Positions 1-5,294 of a stretch of DNA of 6,254 nt are shown here, piece by piece. The stretch comes from Bordetella parapertussis (GTDB lineage: Bacteria > Pseudomonadota > Gammaproteobacteria > Burkholderiales > Burkholderiaceae). The position numbers and the translations under genes were made by a program. Each line of letters opens with the position of its first letter. Position 1 is the first letter of the stretch. Location: assembly GCA_945901665.1 (NCBI GenBank), contig CAMDLJ010000163.1:1-6254 (forward strand), read 5' to 3'. A model generated the notes under the pieces. The model ran no database searches and was not told where the DNA came from. It saw only the letters and a list, made by a program, of their open reading frames with translations.

Positions 1-710
1 TTGTTCAAAATATGCGGATCTATCTCCGAGAGAGTTTGCGCCATCACCCCAGTGTTTGAAAAAGTAAACGCCACAGAAGCCAATTGGAAAAAGACATAGG
101 TTTGCATCAGCCGGGACGTGTCCACCGTTAAAAACAACACGCCCAAAAATAACAAAGCCACGGCCAAAGCCAAGGCCACACTGATGCGCATAACCCGATC
201 GATCACGTTTTTTTGGAGTTCTTGTTGACCCATGACATCCAATTGAATCCAGCGAAATCCATCGGTGTTGATCTTGAAATAAACAGTGAAGGCTTGGTCA
301 GCATCCAGGGATGGGAAAAAACAATACAGATCGTCTTTGCAGACATCTGTATTTTTTCGCTTCAGATCCCCTTGTTTGTCCAGCACCCAGCGCTGGTCTA
401 CCCACTGATACATCGACAGCTGATCCAAATAGTGCGGGCCCACCCGAACAACCCAGGACTGCTCGCCCTTGCTCAAGCTGTCGTCAGCCTCCAAGGGGGT
501 GCTGGTCAACCGAATCCAGGTGTCACCCCGCATAAAGCCCAAGCGCAAAGATTTTTCAAAAGCTTGAAAGTTTTTTTGCCCAATCTCTTGGATGTCGGTG
601 CTGGCGGTTTCGTCGTGGAAATAGGCCATCTCACGCACATGCCCAGCAGCTTGCGCAGGCGGGCAAACCAGCCCCAACAGAAACAAGAAAATATAAAAAA
701 TGCGCTGCAT
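1..710 (-). CDS. 7TMR-DISM membrane sensor protein, N-terminal part (truncated by window edge)
   Basis: The minus strand is open from the ATG at 710 to the window edge, giving 236 codons without a stop. Residues 1-21 form a signal peptide: a short basic start, the hydrophobic stretch IFYIFLFLLGLV and an AQA/A cleavage site. Residues about 26-160 match the 7TMR-DISMED2 periplasmic sensing domain: the FHDETAS segment (31-37) corresponds to the family's DPSGSLT-like opening, and the LRLGF..GDTWIRL segment (56-68) to its LGY..S.YWLRL signature. A first transmembrane helix follows at about 176-196, and a second begins at about 204, as expected for the seven-helix 7TM-DISM region. In this family the missing C-terminus is usually a histidine kinase, a GGDEF/EAL domain or a regulator domain; which one cannot be seen. 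The protein should sit in the inner membrane and sense a periplasmic ligand, often a carbohydrate in this superfamily. The ribosome site is weak (AGG, 6 bases upstream). The start is supported by the well-formed signal peptide. Confidence 0.85.
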   Translation of the reverse strand, partial: MQRIFYIFLFLLGLVCPPAQAAGHVREMAYFHDETASTDIQEIGQKNFQAFEKSLRLGFMRGDTWIRLTSTPLEADDSLSKGEQSWVVRVGPHYLDQLSMYQWVDQRWVLDKQGDLKRKNTDVCKDDLYCFFPSLDADQAFTVYFKINTDGFRWIQLDVMGQQELQKNVIDRVMRISVALALAVALLFLGVLFLTVDTSRLMQTYVFFQLASVAFTFSNTGVMAQTLSEIDPHILN

Positions 711-957
711 ACAGCCTGCGATGATGGCATTTTTTCTGCAAATGAATGTATCTATCCGTACAACAGTGCACATTGATCGGGTACTTGAGAGGTATTGTGA
801 GTCCTGGGTGACAAAATGAAGCCCCCACCCGCCCCGCCATCCCCTGTCTTTGCCATGCGGCGTCCACATGCTTTTGGACTGGGATTTCCCAAACTGTCAT
901 GCCCCAAGGTAGGACCATGGTCTACATTAAGCCCATGAATACCCACAGCATCTGAAG
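711..957. promoter_or_regulatory. Divergent intergenic region between sensor gene and lipoprotein gene
   Basis: About 250 bases separate two divergently transcribed genes, so promoters for both should lie here, but no convincing -35/-10 pair was found by eye in either direction. A C-rich tract covers about 821-846. A short perfect inverted repeat TGGGA-TT-TCCCA lies at 880-891 and could be a regulator site, although its arms of five bases are too short to argue strongly. On the plus strand a purine-rich AAGGTAGG at 905-912 precedes a 12-codon ORF described separately. A longer 40-codon, proline-rich ORF (816-938, plus) has no ribosome site and is not called a gene. Confidence 0.4.
917..955 (+). 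other. Possible 12-codon leader ORF upstream of the lipoprotein gene
   Basis: ATG at 917 opens a 12-codon frame (MVYIKPMNTHSI) ending in TGA at 953-955, two bases before the ATG of the next gene at 958. An AAGGTAGG tract ends four bases upstream of the ATG and is a better ribosome site than anything directly in front of 958. The arrangement would allow terminating ribosomes to re-initiate on the lipoprotein gene, that is, translational coupling. ORFs this short arise easily by chance, so the call rests only on the ribosome site and the tight spacing. Confidence 0.2.
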
Positions 958-1611
958 ATGCCTTTTCTGCGTAACCTCACCGACTTAGCGGGCCAGGCAT
1001 TAACCCGCAGGTCAAATTTATTGTCGCTGCGCTGGTGCGGCCAGTTGGGGTTGGCCTTGATGCTGCTGCTGTCCTTATGGGGCTGCGGAGAAAAATTTCT
1101 GACTTGGCCGTGGACAGATCAAGCCACCGCATCCCCAACCAACACGCCGCCAGTGGCGCAATCCGGTCAAAGTCCGATGTTGCTGCTGAGTGCCGACAAC
1201 TGGCCCATGACGGCGCCGATTTTTCGCCAAGTCAAACGAGATTTTTACGAATGCAAAGGACTGGTCGGCGACTGGTTTGAAACTTTGCTGCTGGCCGAGA
1301 TGAATTTTTTGGCCAACGAATCTGGCCTCAAAAACCTTCCCTCAGCGGTTTGTCTGGTTCAAATTGACCGCCTACTCAAACCCGACGAAGGTCGGTTTAT
1401 GGTTCACTTTTATGCCAATGCCACAGAGCTGAGCGAATGCGCCATGAAGCACCGGTGCCAATTGGCGCGCAATGTCAGCCTGGTGCTAAAAAACAATGCG
1501 GTTTATCGATCATACTTTTTGTCTGATTTTCAGCGCGAAAAGTACCAACAGCACTGCATCACGCCCGATGGCAAGTGGCACCCTCAGACGACTTGTTATG
1601 AACTCCCGTGA
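958..1611 (+). CDS. Putative lipoprotein with cysteine-rich C-terminal domain, family unknown
   Basis: This encodes 217 residues. A hydrophobic segment (about 30-40, GLALMLLLSLW) runs into LWGC with Cys43, which reads as a lipobox although Trp at -2 is unusual. A Thr/Pro/Ser/Gln-rich linker follows (about 55-72), as is typical of a tether after lipidation. The rest (about 75-217) is a soluble domain with six cysteines (in ECKG, AVCL, SECAMKHRC, QHC and TTC), suggesting periplasmic disulfides. The likely location is the periplasmic face of the inner or outer membrane. The annotated ATG gives an over-long, 26-residue n-region. TTG at 1021 would give a more ordinary 22-residue lipoprotein signal (SLRWCGQLGLALMLLLSLWG before the Cys), so the true start is uncertain. 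No ribosome site fits 958 well. It is convergent with the oxygenase operon, with only 19 bases between the stop codons. I do not recognise the family. Confidence 0.7.
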   Translation: MPFLRNLTDLAGQALTRRSNLLSLRWCGQLGLALMLLLSLWGCGEKFLTWPWTDQATASPTNTPPVAQSGQSPMLLLSADNWPMTAPIFRQVKRDFYECKGLVGDWFETLLLAEMNFLANESGLKNLPSAVCLVQIDRLLKPDEGRFMVHFYANATELSECAMKHRCQLARNVSLVLKNNAVYRSYFLSDFQREKYQQHCITPDGKWHPQTTCYELP

Positions 1612-1630
1612 TGGCTTGGCGAAGGCCGTG

Positions 1631-2104
1631 TCAAAGGGGAACGGCCAACATGGTGTCTATGCCAAAAGAGTCCACCACCACATCCATGGATTTGATCAGC
1701 CAGTTTTCGCCAGAGGGGCGCAAAAGGGCACGGTAGCGCGCCACCATGTACAAGCGACTCACCCCTTCTTCGCTGGACTGGTAGACCACCAAATTCGCAC
1801 GTGCCTGCACCATGGATTCGGGCAAGGACTGGCATTGCACATTGCTCACTTGGCGCAATAAGCGGTCTCTGCGATAGGTCAAAACACCCTTGGCCAACAT
1901 CGCCACCCGGTCGCGGACCATGCCGTGGGTGTAACAACCCATGATGGGCAAGTGAAGTCCCAAGTCTTGATTTTCTCGCGACAACACACGGTAAATACAA
2001 TCTTCAGTATCGAACAAGGCCGTCCAGGCTTCGAATTGCTCAGCATCGAGCAACTCAGCATAGACGTTGAAAAAGGACCGGATGGACTCTGGGTGAGCGC
2101 TCAT
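1631..2104 (-). CDS. Aromatic-ring-hydroxylating oxygenase, small (beta) subunit
   Basis: This encodes 157 residues, the usual size for small subunits of Rieske-type ring hydroxylases (NTF2/SnoaL-like alpha+beta barrel, structural rather than catalytic). The N-terminal helix SIRSFFNVYAELLDAEQFEAW (7-27) and the FDTEDCIYRVLSRENQD segment (31-47) match the conserved opening of NagH/AntB-like proteins. RLLRQVSNVQ (81-90) corresponds to the family's R..H.VSN segment, and the C-terminal half holds the alternating beta strands (ANLVVYQSS, LYMVARYRALL, WLIKSMDVVV). The start is placed at 2104 rather than at the in-frame ATG at 2164, because 2104 forms an ATGA overlap with the stop of the large-subunit gene and the extra 20 residues lack family features. 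The overlap implies translational coupling, suited to an equimolar alpha-beta complex. By similarity of both subunits the nearest characterised relatives are salicylate 5-hydroxylase NagGH and AndAc/AndAd-type anthranilate dioxygenase. The substrate is not determinable here. Confidence 0.85.
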   Translation of the reverse strand: MSAHPESIRSFFNVYAELLDAEQFEAWTALFDTEDCIYRVLSRENQDLGLHLPIMGCYTHGMVRDRVAMLAKGVLTYRRDRLLRQVSNVQCQSLPESMVQARANLVVYQSSEEGVSRLYMVARYRALLRPSGENWLIKSMDVVVDSFGIDTMLAVPL

Positions 2105-3393
2105 GCAGATTTCCCTTCGGCCTGGGCGCCACCCAAGCCCATGATGCGGTGGTAATAGCTCCAAAAACCGCGAATGGATATTTCTTGCGACAAATAGTCG
2201 GTGTCTTGAACCGGCCCCACCCCGCCCATTTCCAACACCTCGTGTCCGCCTGGTCGGCGATGGCGAATGCCTTGTTGGACCAAGCGCAAAGCCTCGCCAT
2301 CTTCCAAAGAGATGTAGCCCGATGGGCCAATGAAGTTGGCGGTCAGCATTTTGTCGTGGGTTTGTTCGGGTGTGTCTGACTCAAAACCCAAATACGTGAT
2401 GTGCAACTCCACCTCATCTGGGCCTTTGGGCCGCAGGTGGCGGATGGCGTAGGTGTTGTCCACCTGGGCAATGATCAAGGTCGGGAAAATAGACAAGATG
2501 GTGGTTTTGTAGCCGTCCCCCAAATCCAAGGGCACATGGATCAAGGCGGGGTCGGCCATCTTCATGTCGGGGTTGAATTTACCGGTGCCTTCATAGGCCT
2601 GGGCCATCAGGGCCTGGTTGTCTTTATCGGTGGCACTGAGAATGGAGTGGTTCCAGGTGTTTTTTAAATCGGCATCGACTTTGATGCCGCCTTGCATCGT
2701 GGGCTGCTGCAAGCCAAACGAGACTTGAAATTGATGCAGCAATGAGCCATGGTAAGGGTCGCGCACATTTTCGTTGTAAAGCTTCCAATTACCAGGAATG
2801 CGTTGGCGCAAATAGCCCAACACTTTGGGTTTGCGCTGAACCAATAAGCGCTCAATTTGGGACAGCGAATGGGGCCCTAAAAAAGTTTTTAAATCAGGTG
2901 GGGTTGCATGAAAGCTGCCAAAAATCAAACCCCCATGGGACTGGACCTGAAGCACATTCAGGCCATGCTCGGATTTTTGAAAAGAGGCAGGCATGCCGCC
3001 CTTGCCCTTCATGCCCTTGAGCAATGGCACGCCCATGAGCTCGCCTTTGAGGGAATAACTCCACAGGTGGTAGGGACAGGTCAAGCTTTGCGCACGGCCC
3101 CGGACTGCGGTGACCAGTTGCGCGCCACGGTGTGCGCATGAATTTTCAAAGGCGTGAAAGCCCTGGTCTTCAGATCTGGTGACCACCACCTGTGTGTCGC
3201 CAATCCAATTGGTGACAAAGCTACCAACCTCGGGCAACTCCACCTCATGGCACAAATAGTTCCACACGGGGCCGCGAAAAATGCGCTCGTTTTCCAGTTG
3301 GTAAATGTCCGCGTCGGTGAACACGGCATAGGGCACGCGAGAAAAGTCTGACGTGGGCCAAGCAGTCGGGTCTTGGGCCATACCTTTATCCAT
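2101..3393 (-). CDS. Rieske aromatic-ring-hydroxylating oxygenase, large (alpha) subunit, NagG/AndAc-like
   Basis: This encodes 430 residues, the normal alpha-subunit length. The N-terminal Rieske domain (about 45-160) carries C86-x-H88 (CAHRG) and C106-x2-H109 (CPYHLW), the [2Fe-2S] ligands. The C-terminal catalytic domain begins with the RQRIPGNWKLYNENVRDPYH segment (196-215). It shows the mononuclear iron facial triad as H215, H220 and, by alignment from memory with naphthalene dioxygenase, D365 (in SLEDGE). D212 is the bridging aspartate that passes electrons from the neighbouring subunit's Rieske centre. The NWKLYNEN..DPYH..LLH pattern and the GVPLLKGMKGKGGMP segment are close to salicylate 5-hydroxylase NagG and the Burkholderia AndAc type, so a substituted benzoate (salicylate, anthranilate or similar) is the inferred substrate. 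The reaction would be O2- and NADH-dependent hydroxylation in the cytoplasm. The start at 3393 has a strong CAGGAGT site (3399-3405, minus) five bases upstream. No ferredoxin or reductase gene is adjacent, which is unlike nag or and operons. Confidence 0.93.
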   Translation of the reverse strand: MDKGMAQDPTAWPTSDFSRVPYAVFTDADIYQLENERIFRGPVWNYLCHEVELPEVGSFVTNWIGDTQVVVTRSEDQGFHAFENSCAHRGAQLVTAVRGRAQSLTCPYHLWSYSLKGELMGVPLLKGMKGKGGMPASFQKSEHGLNVLQVQSHGGLIFGSFHATPPDLKTFLGPHSLSQIERLLVQRKPKVLGYLRQRIPGNWKLYNENVRDPYHGSLLHQFQVSFGLQQPTMQGGIKVDADLKNTWNHSILSATDKDNQALMAQAYEGTGKFNPDMKMADPALIHVPLDLGDGYKTTILSIFPTLIIAQVDNTYAIRHLRPKGPDEVELHITYLGFESDTPEQTHDKMLTANFIGPSGYISLEDGEALRLVQQGIRHRRPGGHEVLEMGGVGPVQDTDYLSQEISIRGFWSYYHRIMGLGGAQAEGKSA

Positions 3394-3434
3394 CTTTCAC
3401 TCCTGATTTTTTATCACGTCACTTTGCTCAATGC

Positions 3435-3470
3435 CTTACGTTTATAACACGCAAGCACTGGCGCTGAATC
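3435..3470 (-). promoter_or_regulatory. Probable promoter with overlapping dyad for the oxygenase operon
   Basis: On the minus strand an extended -10 element, TGT followed by TATAAA (3441-3449), lies about 48-56 bases upstream of the large-subunit ATG. The hexamer at -35 spacing (3464-3469, ATTCAG) is poor, which an extended -10 or an activator could offset. Straddling the -10 is an imperfect dyad, CTTACG at 3435-3440 and CGCAAG at 3450-3455 with nine bases between (five of six positions complementary). This layout suits control by a repressor or a LysR/MarR-type regulator, as is common for aromatic catabolic operons. No regulator gene lies beside it. The call rests on motif inspection only. 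Confidence 0.35.
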
Positions 3471-3818
3471 GGCTTGCGCGACCCCACACAGCGCTGCGTT
3501 TGACACTTTCATCATCCCCATCTTTGGCGCTGCTGTGATGGGGGAAAAGTTGCCATCAAAACCATCAAACCCTGGTGGAGCTGATTTCACGCAGTCCCAT
3601 TCGCACCACGAACAGGGCCGCCGTACAAATGCCGTGGAACGCATGATGTGTCATCAGTTGCTTGCACTTTGCCCGTCTTGCAAGATTCGCAATTTCGGCG
3701 ACAATGCGCATCAAGAACTAATTGCAGAGTTGGGGCTCATAAACCGACCTGCATCAAAAACAACAAAAGCAATGCGCAAAAAATTTGGCCGTGGCAGGTC
3801 ACATCAGATATGGCAACA

Positions 3819-3839
3819 CAATGACCGCCAGGGTCATTG
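3819..3839. repeat. Perfect inverted repeat, 8-base arms, upstream of the CxxCxxCC gene
   Basis: CAATGACC (3819-3826) and GGTCATTG (3832-3839) are exact reverse complements separated by GCCAG. The repeat is centred about 70 bases before the GTG start at 3899. A further isolated GGTCA half-site lies at 3797-3801. As DNA it resembles an operator for a dimeric regulator; as RNA it would form an 8-pair hairpin in the leader. There is no T-run after it, so it does not look like an intrinsic terminator. Confidence 0.45.
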
Positions 3840-3882
3840 CTCAAGAGTCCCTGCCTTTGCGCTTTTGTTGCTGGCCCAATGT

Positions 3883-3896
3883 TTGACCGAGGTCAA
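3883..3896. repeat. Second GGTCA-type inverted repeat overlapping the ribosome binding site
   Basis: TTGACC (3883-3888) and GGTCAA (3891-3896) are exact reverse complements around a GA centre, ending two bases before the GTG start codon. The core TGACC/GGTCA halves are the same as those of the inverted repeat at 3819-3839, but with a shorter centre (2 instead of 5 bases). The GAGG ribosome site lies inside it, so either protein binding or an RNA stem (TTGAC/GTCAA with a CGAG loop) could affect translation. Confidence 0.4.
3889..3892 (+). promoter_or_regulatory. Ribosome binding site GAGG deciding the GTG start at 3899
   Basis: GAGG followed by TCAACT gives a six-base spacer before GTG 3899. 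No ATG in this frame lies between here and the first conserved cysteine, so the site supports GTG as the real start. Confidence 0.6.
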
Positions 3897-3898
3897 CT

Positions 3899-4342
3899 GT
3901 GCTGTTTGACCACTGCGCCGAGTGCAAGCGCTGCTGCACCATCGACGATGGTCACCCCCCCCTTGAAGTCAGCCTCACCCGTTCTGAAAAAAAGAAATTG
4001 GGCAGTGTGTGTATTGAAAAGAGTTGTGAGCACCTGGGCGATCAAGGGTGCACCATGGGCGACGACAAGCCGTTCGCGTGCAGCCTCTACCCACTTTCTT
4101 TCGATCCTGTGCGCAGACAGTTCCTGTATGACACCGACTGCCCGCTGATGCCGACCTACGTCAAACAACTCCAGCAGCCCGACAGTGATGCTCAAGCCCA
4201 CTTCTCCATGGTCCAAAACGCCATCTTCAAGTTGGAAAAAAAAGACCCTTCTTTTTTACAACAGAATTTCACCATCGATGTGGATTACTTTGATTTGAAG
4301 AAACTGCCACATCCACCCCTGCCTAAGGAATCTCGCAAATGA
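3899..4342 (+). CDS. YkgJ-type CxxCxxCC cysteine-cluster (zinc- or iron-chelating) protein
   Basis: This encodes 147 residues from a GTG start. The N-terminal cluster is C6-x2-C9-x2-C12-C13 (HCAECKRCC), followed by C38, C43, C51, C61 (in KPFACSLYPLSF, the family's RP..C..YP signature) and C81. The pattern fits the putative zinc- or iron-chelating CxxCxxCC family (PF03692, YkgJ-like). From general knowledge, this family includes the cysteine-cluster region of the flagellin lysine methylase FliB; most members have no assigned function. The protein is cytoplasmic, with no signal peptide. The C-terminal third (about 100-147) lacks cysteines and is charged. Its stop overlaps the start of the next gene (ATGA at 4339-4342), so the two are very likely co-translated and may interact. 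An A8 run at 4236-4243 encodes Glu-Lys-Lys and does not break the frame. The metal and the reaction cannot be read from the sequence. Confidence 0.88.
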   Translation: MLFDHCAECKRCCTIDDGHPPLEVSLTRSEKKKLGSVCIEKSCEHLGDQGCTMGDDKPFACSLYPLSFDPVRRQFLYDTDCPLMPTYVKQLQQPDSDAQAHFSMVQNAIFKLEKKDPSFLQQNFTIDVDYFDLKKLPHPPLPKESRK

Positions 4343-5223
4343 TTGTTACGCCCTTGAGAGTCATTGAATCGGCCAACCAAGCCAACGACGTTCAGCACAT
4401 TGGCTATCAAAGCTGGACCCCAGACAATCTTTGCATCTTGAGCGAGCACAACGACATCACTTATTACACATCCCGCTGGGATGCTTTGTGCCCCTACATT
4501 GATGTGACCGAAGAGATGCTGGCCAACGCACCCAAACCCTTCATTGTTTATGCGCTACCTCCTGAGGGGCCTTATGGTGTGCCCATCAACGACCAATATG
4601 GCTTGGTCGACACCTTCTCCAAGGAATTCTGGGAGGAGCCCCGCAGAGCCCGAAAATTCAGCGAGTACGACAAGCAATACAAAGCATTCGCGATCAGCGA
4701 AGAGGTGATTTCTGGTGCCAGCATCACCGTTGAAGATATGTTCGAAATGGGCGGCGAACACTTCGCCAATTGCTACATCGACGATTTGGAAATTGAGGGC
4801 TTTGTGGACTACATCCGCAAACTTGACATTTTGGTCATCAAGGTCCATGACCCCCTGGGGGAGTTGGTGCTGACCGATGTGTCCATCATGTTGCCCGAGT
4901 ACGACCAACTGTATGGCAGTTTTTGCCAATGGAACCGGGCCTTCAAAAACCGTTCCCCTGGGATGTACGCCTGTTTGCTGGCCAGCCGGTGGGCGGCCAA
5001 AAACGGTTTGCGCTATTACAACCTCGGCCCGGTGGGCGACTACGGATACAAATCCTTGTTTGTCACTGACCACGAGCCCATTTACGCACTGGCCTTGACC
5101 GACCCCGATCACCCCTTGGCGCTGGACACCACATCTCCCCTGCACACCGACTTCACGCCGCAGGTATGGAACCAAATATATCGGCCCGCCTCGGCGATCA
5201 AAAAAGCCAAGGCCATGGCCTAA
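4339..5223 (+). CDS. Putative GNAT-fold / arginyltransferase-like transferase coupled to the YkgJ-type gene
   Basis: This encodes 294 residues, cytoplasmic, with no signal peptide or membrane segment. The recognisable part is C-terminal. Residues 163-185 are a beta-rich stretch (DILVIKVHDPLGELVLTDVS), then YGSFCQWNRAF (192-202), a helix YACLLASRWAAKNGL (210-224), and the segment YYNLGPVGDYGYKSLF (226-241). A strand-helix-strand ending in a G..YK.LF segment is what the C-terminal GNAT half of arginyl-tRNA-protein transferases and FemAB-like proteins looks like. The assignment is by pattern only, and the residues needed for acyl-CoA or tRNA use were not identified. The first 120 residues match nothing I recognise; they include a Trp/Tyr-rich part (43-53) and LPPEGPYGVPINDQYG (73-88). 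The four-base overlap with the upstream cysteine-cluster gene implies a shared function. An alternative is a wholly unknown conserved family. Confidence 0.6.
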   Translation: MIVTPLRVIESANQANDVQHIGYQSWTPDNLCILSEHNDITYYTSRWDALCPYIDVTEEMLANAPKPFIVYALPPEGPYGVPINDQYGLVDTFSKEFWEEPRRARKFSEYDKQYKAFAISEEVISGASITVEDMFEMGGEHFANCYIDDLEIEGFVDYIRKLDILVIKVHDPLGELVLTDVSIMLPEYDQLYGSFCQWNRAFKNRSPGMYACLLASRWAAKNGLRYYNLGPVGDYGYKSLFVTDHEPIYALALTDPDHPLALDTTSPLHTDFTPQVWNQIYRPASAIKKAKAMA

Positions 5224-5245
5224 GCGGCTGCGGTATCCATTGGGT

Positions 5246-5294
5246 CACTCCCCCGCAGGGGCGTGTTGTCGTGGCCTGCTCAGCCTGGGCGGCC
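5246..5294. terminator. Possible bidirectional terminator hairpins between convergent genes
   Basis: The gap between the two convergent stop codons (5223 and 5294) holds two hairpins. The first pairs CAC-T-CCCC (5246-5253) with GGGG-C-GTG (5258-5265) around a CGCA loop. The second pairs GGCC (5273-5276) with GGCC (5291-5294), with an inner GCTC/GGGC stem. Neither is followed by a proper T-run on either strand, so intrinsic termination would be weak. The location is the main support. Confidence 0.35.

Larger units (their letters stand above)
3394..3898. other. Gene-poor divergent intergenic region of about 500 bases
   Basis: This long gap lies between two divergent operons. The ORFs it contains on either strand (plus 3535-3909, minus 3414-3644, and a 48-codon minus frame at about 3561-3707) have no recognisable motif, no good ribosome site, and compositions rich in His, Cys, Arg and Gln that look like chance translation. 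A stem CCCCATC (3516-3522) / GATGGGG (3537-3543) with a 14-base loop is present, without a following T-run. The region holds the oxygenase promoter at its left end and two inverted repeats at its right end, both listed separately. The remainder, about 3545-3790, shows nothing I can assign. It could be a decayed gene or contain a small RNA. Confidence 0.5.

Noticed and set aside
213..776. Plus-strand open frame of 187 codons
   Set aside because: It is antisense to the 7TMR-DISM sensor, whose minus-strand frame has a signal peptide, domain motifs and a transmembrane helix; the plus frame has none.
816..938. 40-codon proline-rich plus-strand frame (MKPPPAPPSP...)
   Set aside because: It has no ribosome site, its composition follows a C-rich tract, and it matches no family.
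929..943. A shared GCCCATGAATACC string also present near 5854-5866
   Set aside because: The match is only about 13 bases, does not extend, and lies in unrelated contexts, so chance is the simplest explanation.
2105..2164. N-terminal extension of the oxygenase small subunit to the ATG at 2164
   Set aside because: It would overlap the large-subunit gene by 64 bases. The start at 2104 gives the standard ATGA overlap and family-typical length.
3516..3543. CCCCATC/GATGGGG stem as a terminator
   Set aside because: It has a 14-base loop, no T-run on either strand, and no gene ends nearby.
3414..3644. 76-codon minus-strand frame upstream of the oxygenase operon
   Set aside because: It runs through the proposed promoter and dyad, has no motif, and has unlikely composition.
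3535..3909. 124-codon plus-strand frame in the intergenic gap
   Set aside because: It is rich in His, Cys, Arg and Gln with no recognisable domain. It ends inside the YkgJ-type gene in another frame and has no good ribosome site; the CPSCK motif alone is not enough.
4236..4243. A8 run as a possible programmed frameshift or slippage site
   Set aside because: The zero frame reads straight through to a stop that couples to the next gene, and there is no downstream stem or useful alternative frame.
4555..5175. 206-codon minus-strand frame
   Set aside because: It is antisense to the 294-residue transferase-like gene, which has the coupled start. The minus frame is a Val/Gly/Gln-rich shadow.
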